This document shows positions 31,465-39,341 of a stretch of DNA of 64,000 nt, in pieces. The stretch lies in the NCBI RefSeq assembly GCF_900177675.1, contig NZ_FXWM01000001.1, positions 4,845,001 to 4,909,000 of the forward strand, read 5' to 3'. The stretch's first letter is position 1. Every line of letters begins with the position of its first letter. This stretch comes from Bacillus sp. OV166. Its GTDB lineage: Bacteria; Bacillota; Bacilli; Bacillales; Cytobacillaceae. Under the pieces are notes generated by a model. The model was not told the DNA's origin. It worked only from the letters and a program-made list of their open reading frames with translations, and did not search any database. The position numbers were made by a program, and so were the translations under genes.

Positions 31465-32376
31465 TTGAAAAAGAGAAGACTAGGAAATTCAGATTTATAT
31501 GTGTCAGAACTGGGGCTTGGTTGTATGTCGATTGGAACCGAGGAGAAAACCGCAAGGAAAATTATTGAGGCCTCACTTGAGGAGGGGATTAATTATTTCG
31601 ATACGGCCGATTTATATGATTTTGGTGAAAATGAAAAAATAGTTGGGACAGCATTGAAGGAAGTCCGTGAAAACGTCATTATTGCAACAAAGGTTGGGAA
31701 TCGCTGGAGTCAAGATCAGAAGGGATGGTCATGGGACCCTTCGAAGTCCTATATAAAGGAAGAAGTCAAACAAAGTCTTAACCGACTGGGTACCGACTAT
31801 ATCGATCTTTATCAGCTACACGGCGGGACAATCAATGATCCAATTGATGAAACTATTGAAGCGTTTGAAGAATTAAAAGCTGAAGGTTATATTCGCTACT
31901 ATGGCATTTCATCAATTCGACCAAATGTTATAAGGGAATATGTTAAAAAGGCCAGTATCGTATCAGTAATGATGCAATACAGTATTTTAGACCGCCGCCC
32001 TGAGGAAGAAGCCTTGCCACTGCTAGAGGAACATGGGCTTAGCGTTGTGACCCGCGGACCGCTCGCAAAAGGTCTTTTAAGTGATAAAATGCTTGAGAAG
32101 GTAACTGAGAAGGGGTATCAAGACTACAGCTTAACCGAGTTGAATGACGTCTTGCCGTTGTTAAAGGAAAAGGTAGCAGCCACACGCTCTTTTACAGAGA
32201 TAGCCCTACAGTATAATCTGGCCCATCCTGTTGTAGCCTCTGTTGTTGCCGGGGCTAGTAGTCCTGAACAAATTAGGAGTAATGCGAAAGCGGTCAGAAG
32301 TCAGCCGCTTTCTGAGGAAGAAGTTTCAGTAATTAGAGAGTTAACGAAGGCTGGCATTTATAAAGAACATCGTTAA
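31465..32376 (+). CDS. yqkF: Aldo/keto reductase YqkF
   Basis: A 303-aa NADPH-dependent oxidoreductase with the AKR barrel. The catalytic tetrad is D46, Y51, K76 and H119 (YFDTADLYD, ATKVGN, LYQLHGG). The cofactor-binding C-terminal block SVVAGASSPEQIRSNAKA is typical of the AKR family. The start is TTG at 31465 behind GGGGTGAG. The natural substrate is unknown. It is in the same position as B. subtilis yqkF, next to mciZ. Confidence 0.92.
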   Translation: MKKRRLGNSDLYVSELGLGCMSIGTEEKTARKIIEASLEEGINYFDTADLYDFGENEKIVGTALKEVRENVIIATKVGNRWSQDQKGWSWDPSKSYIKEEVKQSLNRLGTDYIDLYQLHGGTINDPIDETIEAFEELKAEGYIRYYGISSIRPNVIREYVKKASIVSVMMQYSILDRRPEEEALPLLEEHGLSVVTRGPLAKGLLSDKMLEKVTEKGYQDYSLTELNDVLPLLKEKVAATRSFTEIALQYNLAHPVVASVVAGASSPEQIRSNAKAVRSQPLSEEEVSVIRELTKAGIYKEHR

Positions 32377-32406
32377 AAGGAGAGCGTTCGTACGCCCTCC
32401 TTTTTA
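32376..32406. terminator. Terminator between yqkF and yqkE
   Basis: AAAGGAG-A-GCGT / ACGC-C-CTCCTTTTT stem with a TTCGT-type loop starting at the yqkF stop codon. Confidence 0.75.
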
Positions 32407-32414
32407 TATTGTTT

Positions 32415-32669
32415 TTATTTAAACTCCTTCCAGTTCATGCCGCTCTCATTTAATAGTTCTGCAAATGATTTGTTTTTTTCTTTTAATCGTCTTTCTTCTC
32501 TCTTTCTTACCTCTTCGTCTTCTTTTCTTTTTTCTTCTGCTGCTCTAAGCTGTTCTTGTTGTTCTTTTAGTTGCTTGAATAAATTTGGGTTGATCATATC
32601 GCCAAGCGTTACCGCTGAATCATCTTTTTTGGGTTTCGATTGATTTTTTTGTTTAGATTGCTTTTTCAT
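32415..32669 (-). CDS. yqkE: YqkE, DUF3886 coiled-coil protein
   Basis: A very hydrophilic 84-aa protein: a Lys/Gln/Ser-rich N-terminus, then a predicted long charged helix (LKEQQEQLRAAEEKRKEDEE) and a conserved C-terminal motif (KNKSFAELLNESGMNWKEF). It matches the DUF3886 family, exemplified by B. subtilis YqkE. Function is unknown. Confidence 0.85.
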   Translation of the reverse strand: MKKQSKQKNQSKPKKDDSAVTLGDMINPNLFKQLKEQQEQLRAAEEKRKEDEEVRKREERRLKEKNKSFAELLNESGMNWKEFK

Positions 32670-32732
32670 TCAAAACGCCTCCATCATCAAAATTTCATTT
32701 ATATTATACCATGTCACCAAGCATCGCCTATA

Positions 32733-32770
32733 TAAAAAAGCAGGCTATGCTTAATCATAATCAGCCTGCT
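32733..32770 (-). terminator. Terminator downstream of scoAB
   Basis: AGCAGGCT / AGCCTGCT stem with a 16-nt AT loop, ending in TTTTTTATA on the minus strand, 14 bp beyond the scoB stop. Confidence 0.85.
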
Positions 32771-32783
32771 CTTACTTGTTATT

Positions 32784-33452
32784 TTAATAAGCTTCAAGTA
32801 CCACGTTTTCGTCCACATACAATGTGGCTTCAGTAGAATTGACAACATCCTCAATCGTATACCCTTTAGCAACTTCCACGAGCCTTAGCCCAGAATCCGT
32901 TACATCCATGACCGCACGCTCGGTAATAATTCGATTAACTACCCCTTTACCTGTTAAGGGAAGCGTACATTGTTTCAATATTTTTGATTCACCCTTTTTA
33001 TTTACATGCTCCATGATAACAATTATTTTTTGTGCTCCGTGGACAAGGTCCATCGCACCACCCATTCCTTTTATCATCTTTCCAGGGATCATCCAGTTAG
33101 CTAAGTCACCTGTTTCAGATACTTCCATTCCACCGAGTATCGCTAAGTTGACATGCCCGCCGCGAATCATCGCAAACGATTCGGCGCTATCGAAATAGGC
33201 TGCACCACTAATTGCCGTAACGGTCTCTTTACCGGCATTGATTAAATCTGGGTCCACCTCATCCGCACCTGGATAGGGTCCGATGCCAAGAAGACCATTT
33301 TCAGACTGCAAGACAACCTGTTTATTTGCTGACATAAAATTAGCAACTAGAGTTGGCATACCTATGCCTAGATTTACATAAAATCCGTCTTCTATTTCCT
33401 TCTCAGCCCTTATCGCAATTCTCTCTCTAACGGAGACAATTTCATTCACCAT
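32784..33452 (-). CDS. scoB: 3-oxoacid CoA-transferase subunit B
   Basis: Subunit B of succinyl-CoA:3-ketoacid CoA-transferase, which moves CoA from succinyl-CoA to acetoacetate (ketone body use). The 222-aa product has the catalytic glutamate E51 in QSENGLLGIGPY and Gly-rich blocks GGHVNLAILGGMEVSE and MIKGMGGAMDLVHGA. It follows scoA on the same strand with a 24-bp gap. ScoA/ScoB of B. subtilis are the nearest remembered homologues; AtoD/AtoA type is also possible. Confidence 0.93.
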   Translation of the reverse strand: MVNEIVSVRERIAIRAEKEIEDGFYVNLGIGMPTLVANFMSANKQVVLQSENGLLGIGPYPGADEVDPDLINAGKETVTAISGAAYFDSAESFAMIRGGHVNLAILGGMEVSETGDLANWMIPGKMIKGMGGAMDLVHGAQKIIVIMEHVNKKGESKILKQCTLPLTGKGVVNRIITERAVMDVTDSGLRLVEVAKGYTIEDVVNSTEATLYVDENVVLEAY

Positions 33453-33476
33453 TGCGCTCTCTCCCTTCTCCCAACA

Positions 33477-34166
33477 CTATTTTCTCACTGTCAATCTCTC
33501 AATCCGTTTTTCCTGTGTTCCTTCGATAATTGTTTGTACATAGATACTAGGGGTATGAATAAAATTAGCATCTAATTCGCCAATTTCATAAAGTGTTTCC
33601 ACTTCAGCAATCGTTACTTTTCCAGCAGCTGCAATCATCGGATTGAAGTTTCGCGCTGTTTTGTGATAAACGAGATTTCCCATTTTGTCGCCCTTCCATG
33701 CCCTAACAAGACTAAAGTCGGCAGTTAGTGCCTCTTCCAAAAGGTATTCTCTCCCGTTAAAAATCTTTGTTTCTTTCCCCTCTGCAATCGGTGTTCCTAC
33801 CCCAGCAGGTGTAAAAAATGCTGGGATCCCAGCCCCACCTGCCCTGATTTTTTCAGCCAATGTGCCTTGAGGCGTCAATTCTACTTCGAGTTCGCCTGTT
33901 AATACCTGTCTCTCAAACTCTTTATTCTCCCCGACATAGGAGCCAATCATTTTCTTGATTTGTTTATTATTTAAAAGAAGTCCTAAACCCCACTCATCAA
34001 TCCCGCAGTTATTTGAAATAACTGTTAAATCCTTTACGCCTTTTTCTGCCAATGCAAGTATCAGGTTTTCCGGTATGCCGCACAAACCAAACCCACCAAC
34101 CATTAATGTAGCCCCATCATGAATACCGGCAACTGCATCCTGGAAGGATGTACATATTTTTTTCAT
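33477..34166 (-). CDS. scoA: 3-oxoacid CoA-transferase subunit A
   Basis: Subunit A of the CoA transferase. It has 229 aa from the ATG at 34166, behind GGGGAG; the frame is open eight codons upstream without a ribosome site. The glycine-rich CoA-binding motif GGFGLCGIPENL lies at about residues 24-35, with NNCGIDEWGLGLLL and SYVGENKEFERQ further on. It pairs with scoB. A dead HMG-CoA lyase lies divergently 147 bp upstream, so the locus once combined ketone-body/leucine degradation steps. Confidence 0.92.
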   Translation of the reverse strand: MKKICTSFQDAVAGIHDGATLMVGGFGLCGIPENLILALAEKGVKDLTVISNNCGIDEWGLGLLLNNKQIKKMIGSYVGENKEFERQVLTGELEVELTPQGTLAEKIRAGGAGIPAFFTPAGVGTPIAEGKETKIFNGREYLLEEALTADFSLVRAWKGDKMGNLVYHKTARNFNPMIAAAGKVTIAEVETLYEIGELDANFIHTPSIYVQTIIEGTQEKRIERLTVRK

Positions 34167-34312
34167 CCTGTTTTCTCCCCTTATCCCCATTTTCCCTTTA
34201 CTATTTCTCTCAAAATCACAGAAAATCCTCTTATTTTGTCAAAATTTCTATTATTCTTGCTTTTTTAAAATTAACCCCACTACAATGAAAGTATGATTAT
34301 CAGAGGGGGAAA

Positions 34313-34463
34313 ATGAATCCTAAATTTACCTAAAAAGGTTTCAATTATCGAGGTTGGCCCACTTGATGGGCTGCAAAATGAGAGGTTATTCGTACCTACT
34401 GACAAAAAAACAATTTATTATTACCGTCTTCATGCCAAACTGTCTAAATTAAATTTTTCATGA
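34313..34463 (+). pseudogene. Remnant of hydroxymethylglutaryl-CoA lyase
   Basis: Only the N-terminus survives. The start codon and a GAGGGGG ribosome site are intact, but a frame break within the first codons leads to a stop after five residues. In the shifted frame from 34323 the text reads NLPKKVSIIEVGPLDGLQNE, close to the HMG-CoA lyase start (family: EVGPRDGLQNE). The catalytic Arg of that motif is replaced by Leu. Homology fades after about 30 residues and a stop follows at 34461. No downstream part of the gene is visible. Confidence 0.85.
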
Positions 34464-34526
34464 ATAATCAATCTTCTACTAATGCATCTTATTAATTGAG
34501 ACTAGCTTGAAGGGAGGCTGATTATT

Positions 34527-34667
34527 TTGAGCCAAAAACGTGATAAAGGGTCCAGCCAAAAGGGAAAAAACTATGCAGACACAGCAGGTGGAGGCAAGCG
34601 GGTGATTGCCGCTGAAGAAATCGAAAAAGCCATTCATCCTACCAAAAGACAAAACGCAGAGCAGTAA
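34527..34667 (+). CDS. Small hydrophilic protein, 46 aa
   Basis: The start is TTG at 34527 with AGGGAGG nine bases upstream. The product is strongly charged (starts MSQKRDKGSSQKGKNYADTA, then RVIAAEEIEKAIHP) with no membrane segment. A terminator follows directly. I do not recognise the family. It resembles the many small, basic spore or stress proteins of bacilli in composition only. The surrounding 600-bp region between scoA and yqkD otherwise holds the HMG-CoA lyase relic. Confidence 0.72.
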   Translation: MSQKRDKGSSQKGKNYADTAGGGKRVIAAEEIEKAIHPTKRQNAEQ

Positions 34668-34684
34668 ATCATTCTGTAAACTCG

Positions 34685-34716
34685 GAAACCGCTCATTGGT
34701 GTCAGCGGTTTTCTTT
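34685..34716 (+). terminator. Terminator downstream of the 46-aa gene
   Basis: AAACCGCT / AGCGGTTT stem, 10-nt loop, then TCTTTGTG. Confidence 0.75.
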
Positions 34717-34797
34717 GTGTTAAAATTAAAATGGTTAATTTATGGGCGCTTGGTACTTGTTTTACATATGTTATATTAATTCTTGCAGGAGGTGCCA

Positions 34798-35721
34798 ATG
34801 GTGAGGAAGGCATTTCGAACTTTGTTTGTCTTGTTGTTTTTCTGGTTATCTCTTGGTTTGTATTTTACAAACCGTCTCATGTATATGAAAAAGAAGGATG
34901 AGGAATTAATTTTAAGGCGTGAAAAAGAAGCTGGCCGGTATAATCCCGATGAATTTGATTCTCTCCCAAAACGGGAGGTTGATATTTCTTCGCCTTTTGG
35001 ATACACGATTAAAGCCCAGCTCGTAGAACCGCACCAGACCAACCGCTATATCATTATTTCTCATGGTGTGACCGAAACGAAAATTAATTCCATTAAATAT
35101 GCAAATATGTTCTTAGAGCGTGGGTTTAATACGTTAATTTATGACCATCGTCGTCACGGGGAATCTGGTGGCAAAACAACTAGTTTTGGTCATTATGAAA
35201 AATTTGATTTGAAGACAGTCGTCGATTGGCTCAAAAAAGAAAAAGGACCTCAACTTGAACTGGGAATTCACGGCGAATCGATGGGCGCAGCTACCATGCT
35301 GTTATATGCTGGACTCCTTGAGGATGGGGCAGATTTTTATATTGCCGATTGCCCATTTTCTGATTTTAAGGAGCAGTTGGCTTATTTGATTAAAAAGGAT
35401 TTCAAGCTCATCCCTGGTCTTTTGCTACCGCTTGGGGATGCCCTTTTACGCCTTCGGGACAAATATTCGATCCGAAATGTTTCACCAATTTCGGTCATTG
35501 AAAATATCAAACATCCGATTTTGTTCATTCACAGCCAAAAGGATGATTTTATCCTTCCTACCATGACAAAGGATTTATTTGAGCATAAAAAGGGTCCTAA
35601 AATGCTTTTTTTAGCGGCTAACGGCCGACATGCCCAGTCCTTTAATGAAAACCGTGCTGATTACGAACGGGTGATTGATGAATTTTTACAAAAATATGTT
35701 GATCATCCATTGCCAAGCTAA
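34798..35721 (+). CDS. yqkD: YqkD, alpha/beta hydrolase
   Basis: A 307-aa hydrolase with a single N-terminal membrane anchor (residues about 5-25). The triad consists of nucleophile S161 (GIHGESMGAA), an Asp in SQKDDFILP and a His in NGRHAQSF. The oxyanion segment is IISHGVTETK. The substrate is unknown. The start is the ATG at 34798 just after AGGAGGT; an in-frame TTG overlaps that site and is rejected. The terminator is shared with yqkB. Confidence 0.9.
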   Translation: MVRKAFRTLFVLLFFWLSLGLYFTNRLMYMKKKDEELILRREKEAGRYNPDEFDSLPKREVDISSPFGYTIKAQLVEPHQTNRYIIISHGVTETKINSIKYANMFLERGFNTLIYDHRRHGESGGKTTSFGHYEKFDLKTVVDWLKKEKGPQLELGIHGESMGAATMLLYAGLLEDGADFYIADCPFSDFKEQLAYLIKKDFKLIPGLLLPLGDALLRLRDKYSIRNVSPISVIENIKHPILFIHSQKDDFILPTMTKDLFEHKKGPKMLFLAANGRHAQSFNENRADYERVIDEFLQKYVDHPLPS

Positions 35722-35757
35722 AAACAGACTATCCATCATGGATCAGTCTGTTTTTTC
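35721..35757. terminator. Bidirectional terminator between yqkD and yqkB
   Basis: AACAGACT-ATCC / GGATCAGTCTGTT stem, with T-runs both ways (TTTTTTCTTT on the plus side). It overlaps the yqkB stop codon. Confidence 0.85.
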
Positions 35758-36075
35758 TTTAATTATAAGGCTCATACGGCCATTTAGGATTTGTTGCGGA
35801 CTCTTTAGTTGAAAGCAATTGCACGCTTTAGAAAAGTCAATTTTCATTTGCTCATCGAAAAAGACCATTTTTGATTTTTCTGCATAAACCGTCCGGTCAT
35901 TTGTTTCAATAGCTATATCATCATTATCTAATTCTGGTATAAACCACAAAGCCACTACCCCGTTTACGGCACAGCCACAGCCGTCTGTATCGTATTTTAG
36001 CTTTAAGTAGCCTTCTCGACCGTCAATTCGCTCATTTATTTTGTTAGCTGCCTCTGCAGTAATAGTTATCTCCAA
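35743..36075 (-). CDS. yqkB: YqkB, HesB/IscA-like protein
   Basis: A small protein (110 aa from the TTG at 36075, behind AGAGGGG) with an A-type Fe-S carrier-like fold. Cysteines are C33 and C35 (DGCGCAVNG) and C85 and C87 (SKACNCFQL). This differs from the canonical A-type C-x(n)-CGC pattern, so Fe-S transfer is possible but unproven. It matches B. subtilis YqkB (107 aa). An ATG six codons upstream has a poorer ribosome site. Confidence 0.82.
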   Translation of the reverse strand: MEITITAEAANKINERIDGREGYLKLKYDTDGCGCAVNGVVALWFIPELDNDDIAIETNDRTVYAEKSKMVFFDEQMKIDFSKACNCFQLKSPQQILNGRMSLIIKEKTD

Positions 36076-36152
36076 GTTTATTGCCCCTCTCATTTAGCAT
36101 ATGGTGATTGTACCACATGTTACGAGAGGTTGATTCATCTTTGCTCATAGAT

Positions 36153-36488
36153 TTAGATCTCCGTCATCCGAATGTCAGCAATAGCATCCATCGGAATCCG
36201 GTGCACCTCATCAAAGCGATCTATCACATGAAGCCTTTGCGTCAGTTCATCCCAGTAATGGATTTTGCCAATCACGATTTCATAGTTCCGATTCCGGTAA
36301 TGGGTGATCGTCACGTACTGATCATATTCAATCGCTTCGGACAAGATCCCGTTCATGAGCTCCAGATGCTGTTCATCCATTTCTCGTTTCTGTTCGTACC
36401 GATCTTCTTTCACCCAATCCCTGAGCAATTTCACATGCTCAGGAAGCATCATCGACGTCCATTTGATCCTTCCACGGTCGCGAATCAT
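36153..36488 (-). CDS. yqjX: YqjX, YolD-like protein
   Basis: A 111-aa YolD-family protein starting MIRDRGRIKWTSMMLPEHVKLL, the diagnostic RGxxKWxxxMLPEH pattern. YolD-like proteins are encoded with Y-family polymerases in bacilli and are proposed to assist them. Here it follows yqjW on the same strand with an 84-bp gap that holds a repeat relic. Expected to be SOS-induced together with yqjW. Confidence 0.9.
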   Translation of the reverse strand: MIRDRGRIKWTSMMLPEHVKLLRDWVKEDRYEQKREMDEQHLELMNGILSEAIEYDQYVTITHYRNRNYEIVIGKIHYWDELTQRLHVIDRFDEVHRIPMDAIADIRMTEI

Positions 36489-36543
36489 CCGCCTCTCCTT
36501 CTTTCTCAGTATTCAGCCTTAATTATTTGACTACGGTCTAGTT

Positions 36544-36572
36544 TTAACGCCGCTAAACGGGCACTTCCGCAT
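36544..36572. repeat. Short interspersed repeat relic between yqjW and yqjX
   Basis: TTAACGCCGCTAAACGGGC then ACTTCCGCATTTA, similar over about 28 bp to the relic at 22737-22768, directly beyond the yqjW stop codon. Confidence 0.6.
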
Positions 36573-37832
36573 TTATCTTTTATGTCCACCAACAAGTGTA
36601 GCCCGATGCTTAGCCGTTCCAGCAGCCGTATATGAAACCGCGCGCAACAAGGAACCTGAACCAAAGCGTCTGCGAACCGTATCCACCACATAGCCGAGCT
36701 CTCGCCTCTTATATGCACCCATGTCGAAAAGATCAAGCTGCAGCTCACGGTCATCAACAATATTACTGATGGCAATCGAAATCTGTCGTACCGTCTTCCC
36801 GGTGTAATGCTCATGAAATAATTCCAGACACACACGGTAAAGTTCCATCGTCACATTCGTTGGCTGGCCAATGCTTCTAGAGCGATGAAAACCGCCGCCA
36901 AATTCATCCTGGCTGTAGCCGACTCCGAGACTTATCGTTCTCCCTGCTTTTCGATGCGTCCTTGCCCGCCTTGCTACTTCCTCACACATTTCTAAAATGA
37001 CCGTCTTAATTTCCGCTTCCTCTTTATAGTCCCTTAACAGAATTTGACTTTTTCCAAAGCTGATTTGTCCTTGGATAAGCGGTGCACCCAAATCAGAAAG
37101 GTCAACTCCCCAGGCATGATGATAAAGCTGGTTTCCCATGATACCAAATTTCTTTTCCAGCTTTTCTAAATCATAACGGGCTAGCTGACCGACAGTAAAA
37201 ATACCCATCCCATTTAATGTTTTTTCGACACGTCTGCCGATCCCCCACATTTCCCTGAGCGGTGACACATTCCAGAGCTTTGTCTGAACATCTTCATATG
37301 TCCACTCGGCCACTCCGCTTTTCTTGGCATCAAGATCAAGACATAGCTTTGCCAGTAACATGTTAGGGCCAATTCCAACGGCACACGGCAGTTGAAACTC
37401 CCGCTCAATATCATCCCTTATTTTTTTGGCAATCGTGTGAGCATCCCCCCACAAATGAATGGCACCATCGACTTTAATAAAGCTTTCATCGACGCTATAG
37501 ACATGAATCGCTTCTTTTGGAACATAGCGGTTAAAGACACGAGAAATTTCGGTAGCAATCCGCAAATACGTTGCCATTTTTGGCTCAACAATTTGAATCC
37601 TGGGGTCTTGTGGAATCTCAAACATCCGGGAACCCGTTTTGATGCCAAATTCTTTTTTCATACGCGGCGAAGCAGCAAGGACGATACTTCCCTGCCGCTC
37701 TTTTTGACCAACCACCGCTAAATAACACTCCATAGGGTCAAGGCCCCACATAACAGCTGAACAGCTGGCATAAAAGCTCTTCATGTCCACACATAAAATT
37801 TTATTTTGCGGCAGTGCGCTGTAATCCACCAT
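36573..37832 (-). CDS. yqjW: Y-family DNA polymerase YqjW (UvrX/PolY type)
   Basis: A 419-aa translesion polymerase. Catalytic carboxylates are D16 (CVDMKSFYAS) and D115/E116 (VYSVDESFIK). The thumb helix-hairpin-helix (MWGIGRRVEKTLNGMGIFTVGQLA, about 205-230) and little-finger domain follow. The MKSFYASCSAV variant separates this UvrX/YqjW branch from DinB-type Pol IV. Two LexA-like boxes upstream and the YolD-like partner support SOS control. Confidence 0.93.
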   Translation of the reverse strand: MVDYSALPQNKILCVDMKSFYASCSAVMWGLDPMECYLAVVGQKERQGSIVLAASPRMKKEFGIKTGSRMFEIPQDPRIQIVEPKMATYLRIATEISRVFNRYVPKEAIHVYSVDESFIKVDGAIHLWGDAHTIAKKIRDDIEREFQLPCAVGIGPNMLLAKLCLDLDAKKSGVAEWTYEDVQTKLWNVSPLREMWGIGRRVEKTLNGMGIFTVGQLARYDLEKLEKKFGIMGNQLYHHAWGVDLSDLGAPLIQGQISFGKSQILLRDYKEEAEIKTVILEMCEEVARRARTHRKAGRTISLGVGYSQDEFGGGFHRSRSIGQPTNVTMELYRVCLELFHEHYTGKTVRQISIAISNIVDDRELQLDLFDMGAYKRRELGYVVDTVRRRFGSGSLLRAVSYTAAGTAKHRATLVGGHKR

Positions 37833-37856
37833 GGCATTCCCTCACAATCAGAATAT

Positions 37857-37870
37857 CGAACATTCGTTCC
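37857..37870. promoter_or_regulatory. LexA-like SOS box 1 upstream of yqjW
   Basis: CGAAC-ATTC-GTTCC matches the Bacillus LexA consensus CGAAC-N4-GTTCG at 9 of 10 fixed bases, 25 bp upstream of the start. Confidence 0.75.
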
Positions 37871-37895
37871 TTTTTATTATATTCATTATCATAAG

Positions 37896-37909
37896 CGAAT
37901 ATGTGTTCG
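37896..37909. promoter_or_regulatory. LexA-like SOS box 2 upstream of yqjW
   Basis: CGAAT-ATGT-GTTCG, also 9 of 10 fixed bases, centred 39 bp from box 1. The pair lies between divergent yqjW and yqzH and may control both. Confidence 0.7.
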
Positions 37910-37990
37910 TGTTCAATGGAAATTTTTTGACACCGTTCTTTTATGGAAGTCGAGGAAAACATAGTATAATGGATAGTGAGGTGCATGTTT

Positions 37991-38182
37991 ATGGATAAAA
38001 AATTGGTGGCTAAGATGATCAAAAATTGTTTTAAACAGTATTATGAGACGGGGACAATGCCTATTGGAGACAACGATTTGGAGAAGCTAAGCAATCAAAT
38101 CCTTCAAACGAAAGCAGAGGAACCAACTGCAGATTTATACGAGATTGTGAATGATACGGTATATGAGTATTTAGCAGAGTGA
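37991..38182 (+). CDS. yqzH: YqzH-like protein, 63 aa
   Basis: A short helical protein (start MDKKLVAKMIKNCFKQYYE, end YEIVNDTVYEYLAE) resembling B. subtilis YqzH, which is divergent from yqjW there too. The ATG at 37991 has GAGGTG upstream. Function is unknown. The shared intergenic region with two LexA-like boxes suggests SOS response. A diverged copy of its last 14 codons lies 284 bp downstream. Confidence 0.8.
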   Translation: MDKKLVAKMIKNCFKQYYETGTMPIGDNDLEKLSNQILQTKAEEPTADLYEIVNDTVYEYLAE

Positions 38183-38185
38183 TAC

Positions 38186-38221
38186 AAAAAAACCGCACTA
38201 GTGAAAAATTCACAGTGCGGT
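38186..38221 (-). terminator. Hairpin after yqzH
   Basis: ACCGCACT-AG-TGAA / TTCA-CAGTGCGGT stem with an AAAAA loop. The T-run is on the minus-strand side (GGTTTTTTGTATC), so termination works best for minus-strand transcripts coming from yqjQ; it may still end yqzH. Confidence 0.6.
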
Positions 38222-38424
38222 CGTGATGGACCAAACTTTCTTGATTAATTGTTGGAGAAACCAATATGTTCAATACTATTCTGAAAAATTTTCTTTTCGT
38301 GATATCAGTGCCAAGACAAAGAGTATGGTTATGATTACCTTTGAAATAAATCGGCAAAAATTTCCATTCAACCGTTAAATAGAGAGGCCGTCCAACGTAG
38401 TTCTTCTTCAATAAACTTAAATAT

Positions 38425-38466
38425 GAGGTTGTAAATGATACAGTTTATGAGTTTTTAACAGGATGA
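38425..38466 (+). pseudogene. Orphan fragment of a yqzH paralogue
   Basis: Reads YEVVNDTVYEFLTG then stop; yqzH ends YEIVNDTVYEYLAE. The two 42-bp segments (38141-38182 and here) are about three-quarters identical. No start or upstream part is present. The 240 bp between them contain only a 50-codon frame from 38226 without a ribosome site, which I do not call as a gene. Confidence 0.7.
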
Positions 38467-38469
38467 CAG

Positions 38470-38497
38470 CAAAACAAAAAGCCTCTAAAAAAGAGGC
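38470..38497 (-). terminator. Terminator downstream of yqjQ
   Basis: GCCTCT / AGAGGC stem with an all-A/T loop, then TTTTTGTTTTG on the minus strand. Confidence 0.85.
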
Positions 38498-38513
38498 CTA
38501 ATTAACTTATAAA

Positions 38514-39311
38514 CTATTTCTGATTAAATGCACGCTTGCCAAGGAGCTCAAACAGCCGCGGGAAGAGGACGTACACAACACTTCCCATATTCATCCAGCG
38601 CGGCAAATTAATCTCCCTTGTTTTCGTCAGCATGCTGTCAACGATCTTCTGAGCGACGTACTCGGGCTTGAGCATAAATCTCTGCACATTTTTAACATAC
38701 GTGCCTTGTTCATCGGCTATATTAAAAAAATCAGTGGCAATTGGACCAGGGTTCACCGAAGTCACTTGTACATTATAATCGGAAAGCTCCATTCGCAGTG
38801 AGTTTGTGTATCCAAGCACGGCATGCTTAGTGGCTGAATAGACACTCGATTTGGGCGTGGCAATCTTACCAGCCTGTGAAGCAATATTGATAATATGACC
38901 AAAACGCCGTTCCCGCATTTTCGGCAACACCATGCTTGTGCAGGCCATAAGCCCGACGACATTGACCTCAAACATTCCCTTGATTTCATCTATTGTTGCC
39001 AAATGGGCTTCCCGGAAAATTCCAAAGCCGGCATTATTGACAAGGATATCAATCTCTCCGATTCTATCGAAAATCCGTTGAAAAACCTCCTGCACCTGAG
39101 CTGTATCCGAGACATCCAGCTTGAAAACATCCACTTTTACTTGATACTTTTGCTGTAGTACCGTTTGCAGCTGCTCGAGCTTGCCAATGCTTCGTGCAAG
39201 CAGAACAAGATTGGCACCGCTTGCCGCACAAAGCTTGGCGATTTCCGCTCCGATTCCTCCGGAGGCACCCGTAATCACGATATTTTTACCTTTTAAATGT
39301 TCCCTAACCAT
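38514..39311 (-). CDS. yqjQ: YqjQ, short-chain dehydrogenase/reductase
   Basis: A 265-aa classical-type SDR oxidoreductase. The nucleotide-binding motif TGASGGIG is at residues 14-21, followed by NNAGFGIF, and the active site is S-x(n)-YSATK near residue 155. Its C-terminal stretch (LFPRLFELLGKRAF) is hydrophobic and may associate with membrane. The substrate is unknown. It lies 30 bp downstream of yqjP on the same strand, as in B. subtilis. Confidence 0.92.
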   Translation of the reverse strand: MVREHLKGKNIVITGASGGIGAEIAKLCAASGANLVLLARSIGKLEQLQTVLQQKYQVKVDVFKLDVSDTAQVQEVFQRIFDRIGEIDILVNNAGFGIFREAHLATIDEIKGMFEVNVVGLMACTSMVLPKMRERRFGHIINIASQAGKIATPKSSVYSATKHAVLGYTNSLRMELSDYNVQVTSVNPGPIATDFFNIADEQGTYVKNVQRFMLKPEYVAQKIVDSMLTKTREINLPRWMNMGSVVYVLFPRLFELLGKRAFNQK

Positions 39312-39341
39312 TTCTACACCTCATCTGAGTTGACCCAATGC

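Noticed and set aside
38226..38378. 50-codon frame starting MDQTFLINCW
   Set aside because: No ribosome site, begins right after a hairpin, no conservation known; more likely decayed DNA between yqzH and its orphan tail.
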